NCBI GenBank assembly: GCA_023458595.1
Contig: JAEWYT010000066.1
Coordinates: 1-24,258 of the forward strand
DNA: 24,258 bases
Direction: 5' to 3'
Origin: Pseudomonadota bacterium
GTDB taxonomy: Bacteria; Pseudomonadota; Alphaproteobacteria; Rhizobiales; Tepidamorphaceae
The notes beneath the pieces were generated by a model. It made no database searches, was not told the origin of the DNA, and saw nothing but the letters and a program-made list of their open reading frames with translations. The position numbers were made by a program, and so were the translations under genes. This document shows, one piece after another, positions 13,830 through 24,135 of the stretch. The number at the start of each line of letters is the position of its first letter. The stretch's first letter is position 1.

Positions 13830-14450
13830 TCAGGCCGCGACGTCGACCCGCTGCTCGACCGTCGAATCCGCGGCGAGCCGGTAGACGATCGGCTCGCCGG
13901 TCGCGAGCTCGCGCTTGACGATACCCTCGGGTCCGAGCCGCTCCAGCACCATCACGATCGAGCGCAGCGAGTTGCCGTGGGCGGCGACCAGCACGCGCTC
14001 GCCGCGCAGCACCCGGGGCTGAATCTCGGCGACGTAATAGGGCAGGGTGCGCGCCACCGTGTCCTTCAGGCTTTCCCCGCCCGGCGGCGAGACGTCGTAG
14101 GAGCGCCGCCAGACATGCACCTGCTCCTCGCCCCACTTCGCCCGCGCGTCGTCCTTGTTGAGGCCGGTCAGGTCGCCGTAGTCGCGCTCGTTCAGCGCCT
14201 GGTCGCGGAAGACCGGGATGCCCGTCAGGTCCATCTCGTCGAGGATGATGTCGAGCGTGTGCTGGGCCCGCGTCAGGACGCTGGTGAAGGCGACGTCGAA
14301 GGAAAGGCCGGCGGCCTTCAGGCGCTGCGCGGTCGCGTGCGCCTCGGCGAGGCCCTTCTCCGTCAGGTCGGGGTCCTTCCAGCCGGTGAACAGGTTCTTC
14401 AGGTTCCAGTCGCTCTGCCCGTGGCGGACGAGCGCGAGAAGGCGGTCCAT
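13830..14450 (-). CDS. gpmA: 2,3-bisphosphoglycerate-dependent phosphoglycerate mutase
   Basis: This glycolytic enzyme interconverts 3- and 2-phosphoglycerate through a phosphohistidine. At 206 residues it is the short form usual in alphaproteobacteria. It shows the LVRHGQSDWN motif with catalytic His10, Glu88 in NERDYGDLTGLNK, and the second active-site His158 in AAHGNSLR. It follows dapB by 15 nt, so a dapB-gpmA-GNAT operon is likely. Confidence 0.96.
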   Translation of the reverse strand: MDRLLALVRHGQSDWNLKNLFTGWKDPDLTEKGLAEAHATAQRLKAAGLSFDVAFTSVLTRAQHTLDIILDEMDLTGIPVFRDQALNERDYGDLTGLNKDDARAKWGEEQVHVWRRSYDVSPPGGESLKDTVARTLPYYVAEIQPRVLRGERVLVAAHGNSLRSIVMVLERLGPEGIVKRELATGEPIVYRLAADSTVEQRVDVAA

Positions 14451-14465
14451 TCGGTCACTCCAGTC

Positions 14466-15278
14466 TTAGTCGGAAAGGCCGAGCACGTCGGCCATGGAAT
14501 AGAGCCCCGGCCTGCGGCCGCGCGCCCAGAGCGCGGCCTTGATCGCCCCGCGCGAGAAGATGCCGCGATCCTCGGCCTTGTGCGAGATCTCGATGCGCTC
14601 GTGCGGCCCGGCGAAGATCACCGTGTGGTCGCCGACGACCGTGCCGCCCCTGAGGGCCTGGAAGCCGATGTCGCCGCGCTTGCGCGCGCCCGTGTGCCCG
14701 TGCCGCGTCCACACCGCATGCTGCGACAGCGCCACCTCGCGGCCCTTCGCCGCGGCCTCGCCGAGCATCAGCGCGGTGCCGGACGGCGCGTCGACCTTGT
14801 TGCGGTGATGCATCTCGACGATCTCGATGTCGAAATCCGGGTCGAGGGCGGCCGCGACCTTCCTCGTCAGCGCGACGAGCAGGTTGACGCCGAGGCTCAT
14901 GTTGCCGGCCCGGACCACCACCGCGTGGCGGGCGGCGGCTTCCAGTTTCCTGCCGTCGGCTTCGCTCAGGCCCGTGGTCCCGACCACGTGGGCGATGCGC
15001 GCCTGCGCGGCGAGCTCGGCGAAGGCGAGGGTCGCCGCCGGCGCGGTGAAGTCGATCACGCCGTCGGCGCGCGCGAACACCGGCAGCGCGTCGTCGGTGA
15101 CGGGAACGCCGAGATGGCCGACGCCGGCGAGCTCGCCCGCGTCCGCGCCGATCTCGGGCGCGCCCGCGCGCTCGATCGCGCCGACCAGCGTCGCGCCCTC
15201 GGTCTCGGCGACGGTGCGGACCAGTTGCCGCCCCATGCGCCCGCCGGCGCCGGTGACGATCAACCGCATGTCGGTCAT
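14466..15278 (-). CDS. dapB: 4-hydroxy-tetrahydrodipicolinate reductase DapB
   Basis: DapB reduces 4-hydroxy-tetrahydrodipicolinate with NAD(P)H in lysine and diaminopimelate synthesis. The 270-residue protein has the nucleotide-binding loop GAGGRMG (10-16), the DFTAP segment (76-80), and the signature EMHHRNKVDAPSGTA (155-169) with the catalytic His/Lys. The frame is open upstream to 15410, but GGGAGA five bases before ATG 15278 and the conserved MRLIVTGAGG start support this choice. It is followed directly by gpmA. Confidence 0.97.
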   Translation of the reverse strand: MTDMRLIVTGAGGRMGRQLVRTVAETEGATLVGAIERAGAPEIGADAGELAGVGHLGVPVTDDALPVFARADGVIDFTAPAATLAFAELAAQARIAHVVGTTGLSEADGRKLEAAARHAVVVRAGNMSLGVNLLVALTRKVAAALDPDFDIEIVEMHHRNKVDAPSGTALMLGEAAAKGREVALSQHAVWTRHGHTGARKRGDIGFQALRGGTVVGDHTVIFAGPHERIEISHKAEDRGIFSRGAIKAALWARGRRPGLYSMADVLGLSD

Positions 15279-15351
15279 GGAAGTCTCCCGGTTCGGCACG
15301 CTCGTGCCCGGGGCCGGTATAGCAGGCGGCACCGGCCCCGCAAGTACCGGC

Positions 15352-15657
15352 CTATTCGGGCTGCGGCCCGTCGTAGCCCTCGACGACGGCGAGGTCGACG
15401 TCGCCGGCATCGCCGCGCTCTTCGATCGCGAACTGGTATTCCGGCGAGTTGTAGCAGTCGAGCGCGGCCTGGTAGCTCGGGAACTCGATGACGACGTGCC
15501 GGTCCTTCAGCGTGCCGAGCATCGACTGCGACTGGCCCGCGCGCACCAGGAAGCGGCCGCCGTATTTCTTGAACGCAGCGCCGTTCGCCGCCTGATAGCG
15601 CTTGTAGCGCTCCGGATCGTGAACGGTGACGTGCGCTACCCAGTATCCCTTGGCCAT
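15352..15657 (-). CDS. DUF1330 small protein
   Basis: A 101-residue protein with the DUF1330 pattern: GYWVAHVTVHDPERYKRY at the start, GGRFLVRAG in the centre, VIEFPSYQAALDCYNSPEY, and an acidic tail. It belongs to the dimeric alpha/beta-barrel (ferredoxin-like) group. No reaction is established. It lies 42 nt after pyrF and 73 nt before dapB on the same strand, an arrangement I recall as usual in Hyphomicrobiales. Confidence 0.9.
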   Translation of the reverse strand: MAKGYWVAHVTVHDPERYKRYQAANGAAFKKYGGRFLVRAGQSQSMLGTLKDRHVVIEFPSYQAALDCYNSPEYQFAIEERGDAGDVDLAVVEGYDGPQPE

Positions 15658-15699
15658 GGCGTTTCTCCTTGATGCGTGTTGGTCGTTTCGTGAGCGAAT

Positions 15700-16410
15700 C
15701 TACTCAAGCGCCGCCTCGATTTCGGCGACGATCGCCGCGGCGGCCGCGCACGGATCGTCGGCCCGGATCACCGGCCGGGCGACGACGAGCCGGTCGGCGC
15801 CGTCGCGGATCGCGCTTCCGGGCGTCGCCGCGCGCTTCTGGTCGCCGGGCTCGGCGCCGGCCGGCCGGATGCCCGGCGTGATCAGTTCCAGCGCATGGCC
15901 GATCGCGCCACGGATCGCGGCGGCTTCCACGGGCGAGCAGATGAGCCCGTCCATGCCGGCCTCGGCGGCCTGCCGGGCGCGGCGCAGCACCAGGTCGCCG
16001 ACGTCGCTCGCATATCCCGCTTCCGCCAGGTCGGCGTCGTCGAGGCTCGTCAGCACCGTGGCGCCGAGGAGCTTGAGGCCCGAATCCCCCCGAGCCGAGA
16101 CGGCGGCGCGCATGGCCTGCGGATAGGCGTGGATCGTCGTGAACGTGACGCCCATCTTCGCGATCGCCTCGACCGCGTGGGCGACGGTATTGGGGATGTC
16201 GAGCAGCTTCATGTCGAGGAAGACGTTCTTGCCGTCCTCGGCGAGCTCGCGGGCGAAGCCCAGCCCCCCCGAGAAGCTGAGCTGCATGCCGACCTTGTAG
16301 AACGAGACGGCGTCGCCGAGCCGCGCCACCATCCTTTCGGCCTCGGCCTGCGAGGACAGGTCGAGCCCGACGATCAGCCGGTCGCGCGCGGCGATGGTCC
16401 TCGGGTTCAT
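15700..16410 (-). CDS. pyrF: Orotidine 5'-phosphate decarboxylase PyrF
   Basis: PyrF decarboxylates OMP to UMP, the last step of pyrimidine synthesis. The 236-residue TIM barrel has the catalytic tetrad region LDMKLLDIPNT (Asp66, Lys68, Asp71), substrate loops LIVGLDL and FYKVGMQL, ITPGIRPAG, and the phosphate site VVARPVIRADDP. All catalytic residues are present. A second frame over the same bases gives an Arg-rich product and is a shadow. Confidence 0.97.
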   Translation of the reverse strand: MNPRTIAARDRLIVGLDLSSQAEAERMVARLGDAVSFYKVGMQLSFSGGLGFARELAEDGKNVFLDMKLLDIPNTVAHAVEAIAKMGVTFTTIHAYPQAMRAAVSARGDSGLKLLGATVLTSLDDADLAEAGYASDVGDLVLRRARQAAEAGMDGLICSPVEAAAIRGAIGHALELITPGIRPAGAEPGDQKRAATPGSAIRDGADRLVVARPVIRADDPCAAAAAIVAEIEAALE

Positions 16411-16518
16411 GGGCCACTCCTCGGTTCCGGGAAGACGCCGGACGGCGCGGAATGGTTTGTGAATCCGCGAGGGCCGGCTGTCAATGCCGGAAGCCTGCCT
16501 TCCGGGTGGCGCGGCCCA

Positions 16519-17193
16519 TCAATATCGGTTCGGGATGAAAAGCGCGGTCAGGACGCTGTCGTAGACGATCGACGCGCCGCCGGTGCGCGAGCACACTAGA
16601 TATATCGCCGTGTTGCCGGCCGGGACCTCGTAGAGGCGGCTCCCGGAAAACGGCATGTGCAGAGTAACGCTCGCCGGAGCGTAGCCCTCGATCGCATGGG
16701 TAAAATCGACCGACGCGTTCAGCGAGATCGAGCACGTCGTCAACGACGACGCGTCGAGCGAGAAAAATCCCGATGCATTCGCGAGAACCAGCCCCGCCGA
16801 CGGCGCGCTGATTACGACGGCCCGCACGACCGCGGGCGCGGCGGAGACCGGAAAGGTCTGGCCTCCTTCGGCGGAATCCACGCCAGCCGGCTTGGCCCCG
16901 GCGCCGAGATCGACCGGTCCGATACTGCCGTCCCGGATCTTGGCGCCGGTGACCGCGCCGCCGCCTATCTTCGTTTCGGTTACGGCACCATCCCCGATCT
17001 TGAACGTGTTCACCGCCTTGTCGCGGATCTTCGCGGTGGTGACGGCACTTCTGCCGAGATCGCGCTTGCCGACGCAGCCCCTGCATCTCAGGTCCGTGGC
17101 CGTCTGCGCGTTCGTCGATGCGGCGGCACATACGGCCAGCACCGCGGCAGCCGCCATCCGAACTGTCGCGCCGGTCGGGACGGATCTGGACAT
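16519..17193 (-). CDS. Exported protein with decapeptide repeats
   Basis: A 224-residue protein with a signal peptide (basic start, hydrophobic AAAAVLAVCAAA, likely cleavage after TNA-Q near residue 29-30). A CRGCVG motif (37-42) and a tandem ten-residue repeat follow at 49-98, in register as AVTTAKIRD, AVNTFKIGD, AVTETKIGG, AVTGAKIRD, SIGPVDLGA. The C-terminal domain (about 110-224) is beta-rich with two further Cys. Such AVT-x-x-KI repeats after a C-x-x-C occur in many secreted bacterial proteins and resemble phage-fibre beta-helix or triple-helix stalks, so a surface or extracellular trimer is plausible. GGGAGG supports the start. It has no obvious tie to its neighbours and is probably accessory. 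Confidence 0.75.
   Translation of the reverse strand: MSRSVPTGATVRMAAAAVLAVCAAASTNAQTATDLRCRGCVGKRDLGRSAVTTAKIRDKAVNTFKIGDGAVTETKIGGGAVTGAKIRDGSIGPVDLGAGAKPAGVDSAEGGQTFPVSAAPAVVRAVVISAPSAGLVLANASGFFSLDASSLTTCSISLNASVDFTHAIEGYAPASVTLHMPFSGSRLYEVPAGNTAIYLVCSRTGGASIVYDSVLTALFIPNRY
16900..17049 (-). repeat. 30-bp (ten-codon) imperfect tandem repeats in the exported protein gene
   Basis: Five successive units encode a ten-residue repeat with the core A-V-T-x-x-K-I-x-D-G. The DNA copies are diverged while the peptide pattern is kept, which suggests selection on structure and not a recent expansion. Confidence 0.8.
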
Positions 17194-17313
17194 TGCTGCC
17201 TCCCTGCCGCGGAACGGGTGCGCTTCGACGTTTCGCCGATTACGCTACGGCAGCTTCCCACGTGTGACGGGGAAGGTCCAGTTGCTGGCGCGGCTAATAT
17301 TAACGGCCGGCGA

Positions 17314-17895
17314 TCAGTCCGCGAACGTCTTCGCCATCGAGACGAGCCGTTCGGCGACCGTTCTGAGCATCGCCGCGGGACGCTCGGCGACGAGCCTGCC
17401 GGCCTCGTCGAAGGCGCCGTCGGCGGCCGGCACCGACACCATTTCCGGCACCATGAGCGTTCCGAGCGCGTTCTGCAGCGAATGGCGCAGCTGGAGCAGG
17501 CCGCGATAGCCGCCGAACTGGCCGTTCGAGACGGCGCCGAGCGCAAAGACGCGGCCCTTGAAGGGGCCCGGCCTGTGGTCGGTCACCTTCGGCCGGGACA
17601 CCCAGTCGATGGTGTTCTTCAGGAGCGGCGTGATGCCGCCGTTGTATTCCGGCGCGACGATGAAGATGCCCCGGCTCGCGACGAACCGCTCGGCCAGCCG
17701 CTTCGCGTTCTCCGGCGGGCCTTCGGCCGCCTCGAGGTCGCCGTTGTAGATCGGCATGGGATAGTCGGCGAGCGAGAGGTGCGTGACGTCGCCGCCCGCC
17801 TCCGCGATCGCCTGCGTCGCGCAGACGGCGAGCTTCTCGTTGATCGAGCCGGTGCGGATCGAGCCGGCGAAGACGAGAATGGCGGGCCTGGTCAC
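17314..17895 (-). CDS. NADPH-dependent FMN reductase family protein
   Basis: A 193-residue flavodoxin-fold flavoprotein. It has the FMN phosphate loop GSIRTGSINEKLA (11-23) and the isoalloxazine-binding PEYNGGITPLLKNTIDW (82-98), characteristic of the ChrR/ArsH/azoreductase-like family PF03358. It reduces FMN, quinones, metals or azo compounds with NAD(P)H; the natural substrate cannot be determined here. It is cytoplasmic with no signal peptide. It reads toward the exported repeat protein with a 120-nt gap, so a separate promoter for the latter is likely. Confidence 0.9.
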   Translation of the reverse strand: MTRPAILVFAGSIRTGSINEKLAVCATQAIAEAGGDVTHLSLADYPMPIYNGDLEAAEGPPENAKRLAERFVASRGIFIVAPEYNGGITPLLKNTIDWVSRPKVTDHRPGPFKGRVFALGAVSNGQFGGYRGLLQLRHSLQNALGTLMVPEMVSVPAADGAFDEAGRLVAERPAAMLRTVAERLVSMAKTFAD

Positions 17896-17980
17896 GTTTT
17901 CCCCTTGGATTGAAGGCGTTCACCGCAAACTAGGGCGCTGCCGGGAGGCTGCCAGACGGCGGGGAAGGCGGGAAAGCGGA

Positions 17981-18574
17981 TCAGCCGCGCGAGTAGACCC
18001 AGACGGTCGCCGGCGGCAGGTTGAACAGGACGCGCCGGCCGCGGCGGACGTCGAACCTGCCCTCCTGCGCGGGAACGGGCGCCTGCAGGGCGTAGGTGAA
18101 CTGAACGACCGGCATGCCGGGTTTCAGCGCTTTGACGCCCGCCTCGATCAGTTCGATGCGCCGCGCCATCGGCCGGCTGAGCAGCGGCAGGCCGGTGACC
18201 ACCGCCGAGAGGTCCGTGATGCCGTGCGCCTTGAGATGGCTGTTCAGCGCATAGGCGTCACCCTGGATGATATGCACGCCGGGAAAGCGCCTGGCGAGCA
18301 GCCGGCAGAAGTCGGGATTGTACTCGATCAAGGTCAGCCGCTCGGGTCTGACCCCATGCTCGATCAGCGCCTTGGTGAAGACGCCGGTGCCGGGCCCGAG
18401 CTCGACCACCGGGCCGTCGTCCCCGGCGTCGACCTCCGCCGCCATGGCGCGCGCGAGCCAGCGGCCGCTCGGGCTCACGGCCCCGGTCCTGAGCGGACTG
18501 CCCGCCCATTCGCGCAGGAAGATCAGCTCGTCGAGGACGGTCCGTTTGCGGGTCTGCGAAGCGCCTGGGAACAT
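17981..18574 (-). CDS. Phospholipid N-methyltransferase-like SAM-dependent methyltransferase
   Basis: A 197-residue class I methyltransferase with motif I VVELGPGTGVFTKAL (56-70), LIEYNPDF as motif II, and QGDAY. The overall pattern FLREWAGSPLRTGAVSPSGRWLARAMA resembles rhizobial PmtA-type phosphatidylethanolamine methyltransferases and the related rRNA dimethyladenosine transferase fold. If PmtA-like, it would convert phosphatidylethanolamine toward phosphatidylcholine at the membrane surface. Substrate identity is inferred, not shown. It follows dnaJ by 57 nt on the same strand and may be co-transcribed with dnaKJ. Confidence 0.75.
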   Translation of the reverse strand: MFPGASQTRKRTVLDELIFLREWAGSPLRTGAVSPSGRWLARAMAAEVDAGDDGPVVELGPGTGVFTKALIEHGVRPERLTLIEYNPDFCRLLARRFPGVHIIQGDAYALNSHLKAHGITDLSAVVTGLPLLSRPMARRIELIEAGVKALKPGMPVVQFTYALQAPVPAQEGRFDVRRGRRVLFNLPPATVWVYSRG

Positions 18575-18631
18575 GGCTGGCCGGCTCCTGTGTTTCTCAA
18601 TGATCAGCGGGCGATTGCGGCGAAATGCGGA

Positions 18632-19759
18632 TCAGCCGCTCAAATCGTCCCAGAACTCTTTCACCTTGGCGAAGAAACCGGAGGATTCGGGGTTGGTCGT
18701 CTCCGAGGACGCCTTCTCGAATTCCTCCAGCAGCTCGCGCTGGCGCCGGCTCAGGTTGACCGGCGTCTCGACCACGGTCTGGATGTAGAGGTCGCCGAAC
18801 TGCGGGCTGCGCAGCACCGGCATGCCCTTCGCCTTGAGGCGGAACTGCTTGCCGGTCTGGGTGCCGGCCGGCACCTTCACCTTGCTGCGGCCGCCGTCGA
18901 GGGTGGGCACCTCGATCTCGCCGCCGAGCGCGGCGGTGGTGATCGAGATCGGCACGCGGCAGAACAGGTCGGCGCCGTCGCGCTGGAAGATCTCGTGCGG
19001 CTTCACCGACAGGAAGATGTAGAGGTCGCCGGGCGGTCCGCCGCGCACGCCGGCCTCGCCCTCTCCGGCGAGCCGGATGCGCGTGCCGTCCTCGACGCCG
19101 GCCGGGATGTTGACCGACAGGTTACGCTCGCGCGTCACCCGTCCCGCTCCGCCGCAATCGGCGCACGGGTCCTCGATCACCTCGCCGCGGCCCTGGCAGT
19201 GGGGGCAGGTGCGCTCGATCGCGAAGAAGCCCTGGCTCGCCCGCACGCGGCCGGCGCCGCCGCAGGTGGTGCAGGTCGTCGGGCTGGTGCCGGGCTTGGC
19301 GCCGGAGCCCGAGCAGGTCTCGCAGGTGACGGACGTCGGCACGCGGATCTGCGCCGCCTTGCTCGCGTAGGCTTCCTCGAGCGTGATCTCCATGTTGTAG
19401 CGCAGGTCCGCGCCGCGCCCGCGTCCGCCGCGGCCCCGCCCGCGTCCCGCGCCCATGAAGTCGCCGAACAGGTCGTCGAAGATCGACGACATCGACGAGG
19501 CGAAGTCCGAACCGAAGCCGTGGCCGCCCATGCCGTCGAAGGCGGCGTGGCCGAACTGGTCGTAGGCGGCGCGCTTCTGGGGATCGCGCAGCGCCTCGTA
19601 GGCCTCGTTGATCTCCTTGAACTTGTGCTCGGCCTCGGAGTCGCCCGGGTTCTTGTCCGGGTGGAACTTCATGGCGAGCTTGCGGAAAGCGCTCTTCAGG
19701 TCGGACTCTGTGGCCGACCGGCTGCAGCCCAACACCTCGTAAAAGTCGCGCTTGGACAT
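18632..19759 (-). CDS. dnaJ: Molecular chaperone DnaJ
   Basis: DnaJ is the Hsp40 co-chaperone that delivers substrates to DnaK and stimulates its ATPase. The 375-residue protein is a full-length type I DnaJ. It has a J-domain (about 5-70) with HPD at 33-35, a Gly/Phe/Arg-rich linker (70-118), four zinc-binding CxxCxGxG repeats between 146 and 209, and the C-terminal substrate-binding barrels. It follows dnaK after 141 nt on the same strand. The linker contains an unusually Arg/Gly-rich run (GRGRGRGGRGRG). Confidence 0.98.
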   Translation of the reverse strand: MSKRDFYEVLGCSRSATESDLKSAFRKLAMKFHPDKNPGDSEAEHKFKEINEAYEALRDPQKRAAYDQFGHAAFDGMGGHGFGSDFASSMSSIFDDLFGDFMGAGRGRGRGGRGRGADLRYNMEITLEEAYASKAAQIRVPTSVTCETCSGSGAKPGTSPTTCTTCGGAGRVRASQGFFAIERTCPHCQGRGEVIEDPCADCGGAGRVTRERNLSVNIPAGVEDGTRIRLAGEGEAGVRGGPPGDLYIFLSVKPHEIFQRDGADLFCRVPISITTAALGGEIEVPTLDGGRSKVKVPAGTQTGKQFRLKAKGMPVLRSPQFGDLYIQTVVETPVNLSRRQRELLEEFEKASSETTNPESSGFFAKVKEFWDDLSG

Positions 19760-19900
19760 CCGCTTCAGTTCGCCCGCCCGGCGCCGGCCCGCCCGTGGGC
19801 CCGGTTCGCCGTCACTTCGAATTCCGAAATGGAACGGCCCTCGATCCGGCGAGAGTCACGCGTCTCGACGAATGAGGGCCATCCCTGGTCTCTTGTGCCG

Positions 19901-21808
<1,908 letters not shown>

Positions 21809-21958
21809 TTTCGAACCTCTCTTTTCAGGCAGGCCGCTGGAGCCCTCGTTGCGAGGCACCCCTGGCCCGGACATCCCGTGGGGAACGGGGTTCCGGAACG
21901 GCCCCCAAAGAACAATGGATTTCGCCCCGACTGGAAACGAGGCGATGTTCCGCGCTGA

Positions 21959-21986
21959 TATAAGGAGAGGGCCGGTGCGCCGCAAG
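21959..21986 (-). promoter_or_regulatory. Candidate heat-shock (RpoH-type) promoter of dnaKJ
   Basis: On the minus strand CTTGCG (21981-21986) is followed after 16 nt by CTTATA(T) (21958-21964). This fits alphaproteobacterial RpoH promoters, which keep CTTG at -35 and a C-rich, TAT-containing -10. The implied leader before the dnaK ATG is about 145 nt. RpoH control of dnaK is well established in this group; this exact site is my reading. Confidence 0.45.
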
Positions 21987-22082
21987 GCGGCAGACGCATT
22001 GTTCGCGGTGCGACAGGAGGCGGGTTGACGCCGCGACCGCGTTGAACAGGATGGCGGCCCTGGGGGGCTGACGGGAGCATCC

Positions 22083-23498
22083 ATGGACACCGACGAATTC
22101 CGCCGCCGCGGTCACGCGCTGATCGACCGCATCGCCGACTACTGGGAGGGCATCGAGGCGCGGCCCGTCCGCGCCAGGGTCAGGCCCGGCGAGATTGTCG
22201 CCGCGCTGCCGCGGGAAGCGCCCGAGACCGGGGAGGGATTCGACGAGATCCTCGCCGATTTCGACCGGGTTCTCGATCCGGGCCTGACGAACTGGGCGCA
22301 TCCGCGCTTTTTCGCCTACTTTCCCGCGAACATCACCCCGCCGGCGGTGCTCGGCGAGGTGTTCGCCGCGGGCCTCGGCCAGCAGGCGATGCTGTGGGAG
22401 ACCTCGCCGGCGGCGAACGAGCTCGAGGCCGTGACGATGGTCTGGCTCGGCAAGGCGATCGGCCTGCCGGACGGCTTCGAGGGGACGATCCAGGATTCGG
22501 CCTCCACCGCGACCCTCTGCGCCCTGCTCGCCGCCCGGGAAAAGGCGCTTCAATGGTCCGGAAACGCCGACGGGCTGTCCGGCAAGCCGGCGATGACGGT
22601 CTACGCCTCCTCGGAGGCCCATTCCTCGATCGACAAGGCGGTGCGGATCGCCGGATACGGCATCGCCGGCCTGAGGCGCGTCGAGACGGACGCGCGTTTT
22701 GGCATGAGGCCCGACGCCCTCGACGCGATGATCGCCGCCGACAGGGCCGCCGGCCGCCTGCCCGCCGCGATCGTCGCGTCCATCGGCGCGACCGGCATCG
22801 GCGCGGTCGACCCGGTCCGCGCGATCGCCGGGGTCGCCGCCAAGCACGGCGTCTATCTGCATGTCGACGCGGCCTGGGCCGGCTCGGCGCTCGTCTGCCC
22901 GGAGTTCCGGCATATGGCCGACGGCATCGAGGGGGCCGATTCCCTCGTCTTCAATCCGCACAAGTGGATGGGGGTCAACTTCGACTGCTCGGCGCATTTC
23001 GTGAAGGATCCGGACGTCCTGCGCAAGGCGCTGTCGATCCTGCCGGCCTATCTCGTCTCCGAGGGCAGCGGCGCCGGACCGGAATATCGCGACTGGACGA
23101 TTCCGCTCGGCCGCCGCTTCCGGGCGCTGAAGCTGTGGTTCGCGCTCAGGAGCCACGGCCTGGAGGCGATCCGCGCCATGATCCGCAATCATGTCGCCTG
23201 GACCGAGGAGCTGGAGGGCCTGATCGCGGCCGAGCCGGGCTTCGAGCTCGCCGCCCCGCGCAGCCTTGCGCTCCTCGCCTTCCGCCTGCGGCCGGACGGC
23301 GTCGAAGGCGAAGACCTGGACGCGCTCAACGACCGGCTGATCGCGATCGTCAACGAGACCGGATTCACCTATCTGACCCGCACGCTGGTGAAGGGCCGCG
23401 TCGCCGCGCGCGTGTCGGTCGGCAACCTCCTGACCGAGCGCCGCCACGTGCTGGAGGCCTGGGATCACATCCGTGACGTCGCCGGAACGCTTTCCTGA
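22083..23498 (+). CDS. PLP-dependent group II (aromatic L-amino acid type) decarboxylase
   Basis: A 471-residue cytoplasmic decarboxylase of the DOPA/tryptophan/tyrosine decarboxylase family. It shows the opening FRRRGHALIDRIADYW, NWAHPRFFAYFPAN (70-83), His180 stacking on the cofactor in SSEAHSS, the PLP-ring Asp262 in HVDAAWAGSA, and the Schiff-base Lys294 in NPHKWMGV. The substrate is an aromatic amino acid by family; which one cannot be read from sequence. Length is usual for the bacterial type. It diverges from dnaK with a 274-bp gap. The alkB-like gene begins inside its last codons. Confidence 0.93.
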   Translation: MDTDEFRRRGHALIDRIADYWEGIEARPVRARVRPGEIVAALPREAPETGEGFDEILADFDRVLDPGLTNWAHPRFFAYFPANITPPAVLGEVFAAGLGQQAMLWETSPAANELEAVTMVWLGKAIGLPDGFEGTIQDSASTATLCALLAAREKALQWSGNADGLSGKPAMTVYASSEAHSSIDKAVRIAGYGIAGLRRVETDARFGMRPDALDAMIAADRAAGRLPAAIVASIGATGIGAVDPVRAIAGVAAKHGVYLHVDAAWAGSALVCPEFRHMADGIEGADSLVFNPHKWMGVNFDCSAHFVKDPDVLRKALSILPAYLVSEGSGAGPEYRDWTIPLGRRFRALKLWFALRSHGLEAIRAMIRNHVAWTEELEGLIAAEPGFELAAPRSLALLAFRLRPDGVEGEDLDALNDRLIAIVNETGFTYLTRTLVKGRVAARVSVGNLLTERRHVLEAWDHIRDVAGTLS

Positions 23499-24135
23499 GG
23501 AACTGGAGATCGCGCCCGGCTGCCGCTATGTGCCGGGCTTCCTCGACCGGGCCGCGCAGGAGGCGCTGATCGCGGACCTGCGCGCGGTCGTCGCCGAGGC
23601 GCCGTTCTTCACGCCGAGGATGCCGCGCACCGGCAAGCCGTTCTCCGTCTCGATGACCAATTGCGGCCCGCTCGGCTGGGTTTCCGACCGGGACGGCGGC
23701 TACCGCTATCAGGCGACGCACCCTGAAACGGGAAGGCCGTGGCCGCCGATGCCGCGGCCGCTGCTCGGAATGTGGGAAAAGCTCGCGAACCATCCCGCGC
23801 CGCCCGAGGCCTGCCTCGTCAACTGGTACCGGCCCCCGGCGAAGATGGGCCTGCACCGCGACGAGGACGAGGAGGATTTCTCCGCTCCGGTCGTCTCGCT
23901 CTCGCTCGGCGACACCGGCGTCTTCCGCGTCGGCGGCGCGGAGCGCAGGGGAACGACGCGGTCGGTGAAGCTGCAGTCCGGCGATGCGGTGGTGCTCGGG
24001 GGCGAGAGCCGGCTCGCCTATCACGGCATCGACCGGATCCTGCCGGGGTCCTCGACGCTTCTCGCCGGCTGGCTGCCGGAGGGCGGCCGCATCAATCTCA
24101 CCCTCCGGCGCGTCACGCGGCTCGGTGGTGACTAG
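23473..24135 (+). CDS. alkB: AlkB-family 2-oxoglutarate/Fe(II) dioxygenase
   Basis: AlkB oxidatively removes methyl groups such as 1-methyladenine and 3-methylcytosine from DNA. The 220-residue protein has the iron ligands His128 and Asp130 (LHRDEDE) and His184 (YHGIDRI), and the 2-oxoglutarate arginine pair Arg206/Arg212 in RINLTLRR. All are in the order and spacing of E. coli AlkB. The start is uncertain: GTG 23473 overlaps the upstream gene by 26 nt and lacks a good ribosome site, but no better start precedes the conserved PGCRYVPGFLD. Its TAG stop interlocks with that of a transposase remnant on the other strand, so the last few residues (LGGD) may derive from the insertion. Confidence 0.92.
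   Translation: MTSPERFPEELEIAPGCRYVPGFLDRAAQEALIADLRAVVAEAPFFTPRMPRTGKPFSVSMTNCGPLGWVSDRDGGYRYQATHPETGRPWPPMPRPLLGMWEKLANHPAPPEACLVNWYRPPAKMGLHRDEDEEDFSAPVVSLSLGDTGVFRVGGAERRGTTRSVKLQSGDAVVLGGESRLAYHGIDRILPGSSTLLAGWLPEGGRINLTLRRVTRLGGD

Noticed and set aside
19760..19900. A separate dnaJ promoter or terminator between dnaK and dnaJ
   Set aside because: Only weak G/C-rich complementarity and no convincing promoter boxes were seen; co-transcription is the simpler reading.
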